Shown: piece by piece, positions 33,678 to 33,991 of the stretch
How positions within the stretch are numbered: position 1 is the stretch's first letter
Layout of the letters: the number at the start of each line of letters is the position of its first letter
Source of the DNA: an uncultured Prevotella sp.
GTDB taxonomy: Bacteria; Bacteroidota; Bacteroidia; Bacteroidales; Bacteroidaceae
NCBI GenBank assembly: GCA_905236165.1
Contig: CAJOOC010000084.1
Location: 1 to 33,991 of the forward strand
DNA: 33,991 nt
Direction of reading: 5' to 3'
Position numbers and translations under genes: made by a program
The notes under the pieces: generated by a model
Databases searched by the model: none
What the model was told of the DNA's origin: nothing
Seen by the model: the letters and a program-made list of their open reading frames with translations, nothing else

Positions 33678-33991
33678 TCACATTATGGCATTGACCCTTC
33701 CCGCAACGTGGATTGGCGTAACCTCAACAATAACCACGACACTCTGACAAGACCATTTCCGAGCCATGCTCGCCTGAACTCCGCTGAAAATAAACAATGT
33801 GTGAAGAATTTCTCGAATTTCACGAACCCCGAATGAGACGACTATGATGCGCTTGACGCATCAAGGAACATCCTGAGCGGGTCAACGATGATAATGGTTA
33901 ATGTACTCGACTTTCTCAAGTAGAAAACGCCCTGCTCCGAGCTTTGCTCGCCTGAGTTCCGCTAAAGATAAACAATGTGCGAAGAAAGGGC
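33678..33991. other. Gene-free tail with a duplicated 50-bp repeat
   Basis: No convincing coding sequence and no terminator was found downstream of the regulator. A 50-bp unit occurs at 33759-33808 and 33937-33986, start-to-start 178 bases, with 43 of 50 positions identical. Each copy opens with a CGAGC..GCTCG hairpin and ends ATAAACAATGTGnGAAGAA. Between them is a small perfect hairpin, GATGCG-CTTGA-CGCATC. It may be a boundary element or an eroded mobile sequence; its continuation lies outside the window. Confidence 0.65.

Overview
The window looks like chromosomal DNA of a gut or rumen Bacteroidota bacterium, most likely Prevotella in the broad sense. The grounds are a SusC/SusD pair, Bacteroidota-type promoter boxes (TAnnTTTG) in place of sigma70 boxes, a regulator with a periplasmic two-component-type propeller sensor, DUF4957/DUF5123 beta-helix proteins, and a secreted protein ending in the YNLxGxRVxxxYKGIVIxNGxK tail that I associate with Prevotella. 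No RNA gene, CRISPR array, insertion sequence or phage gene was seen.

The window is almost entirely one polysaccharide utilisation locus, and the enzyme set points to pectic rhamnogalacturonan-II (RG-II). Layout: (a) 1-558, the end of a secreted DUF5123 protein of an upstream unit, closed by a terminator. (b) 704-17066, plus strand, six tightly packed secreted enzymes: a GH43-like/sialidase-like/GH142-like multidomain protein, a CE19-like pectin esterase, a GH95 with an alpha-L-galactosidase-type active site, a GH140-like apiosidase, a GH78 rhamnosidase fused to a sialidase-like domain, and a GH2 glycosidase. (c) 17298-30253, minus strand, read right to left: DUF4957/DUF5123 surface lipoprotein, SusC, SusD, a GH141-like beta-helix protein, a cytoplasmic GH31 and an SSS-family symporter. 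(d) 30453-33677, plus strand, a divergently transcribed one-piece membrane regulator. (e) 33678-33991, a gene-free tail with a duplicated 50-bp repeat.

A working model follows. The surface lipoproteins and SusCD import RG-II fragments. In the periplasm CE19 removes methyl esters, GH95 removes L-galactose, GH2 removes a beta-uronic acid, GH141 removes fucose and GH140 cleaves apiose. The two large fusion enzymes each seem designed for one of the ulosonic-acid disaccharides of RG-II: Rha-Kdo for GH78+sialidase-like, and Araf-DHA for GH142+propeller. A residual alpha-xyloside would be carried in by the symporter and cut in the cytoplasm by GH31. The regulator senses a breakdown product in the periplasm.

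The least expected signal is not a gene. The locus is littered with short repeats of two kinds. The first is degenerate arrays with a strict 7-nt period, nine in all. The second is small palindromic cassettes. Both occur between genes and also inside coding sequences in frame, where they encode extra loops and tails, and several genes take their stop codon from a repeat. The regulator is also unusual: its sensor and transmembrane segment join an AraC-type DNA-binding domain directly, with no histidine kinase and no receiver domain.
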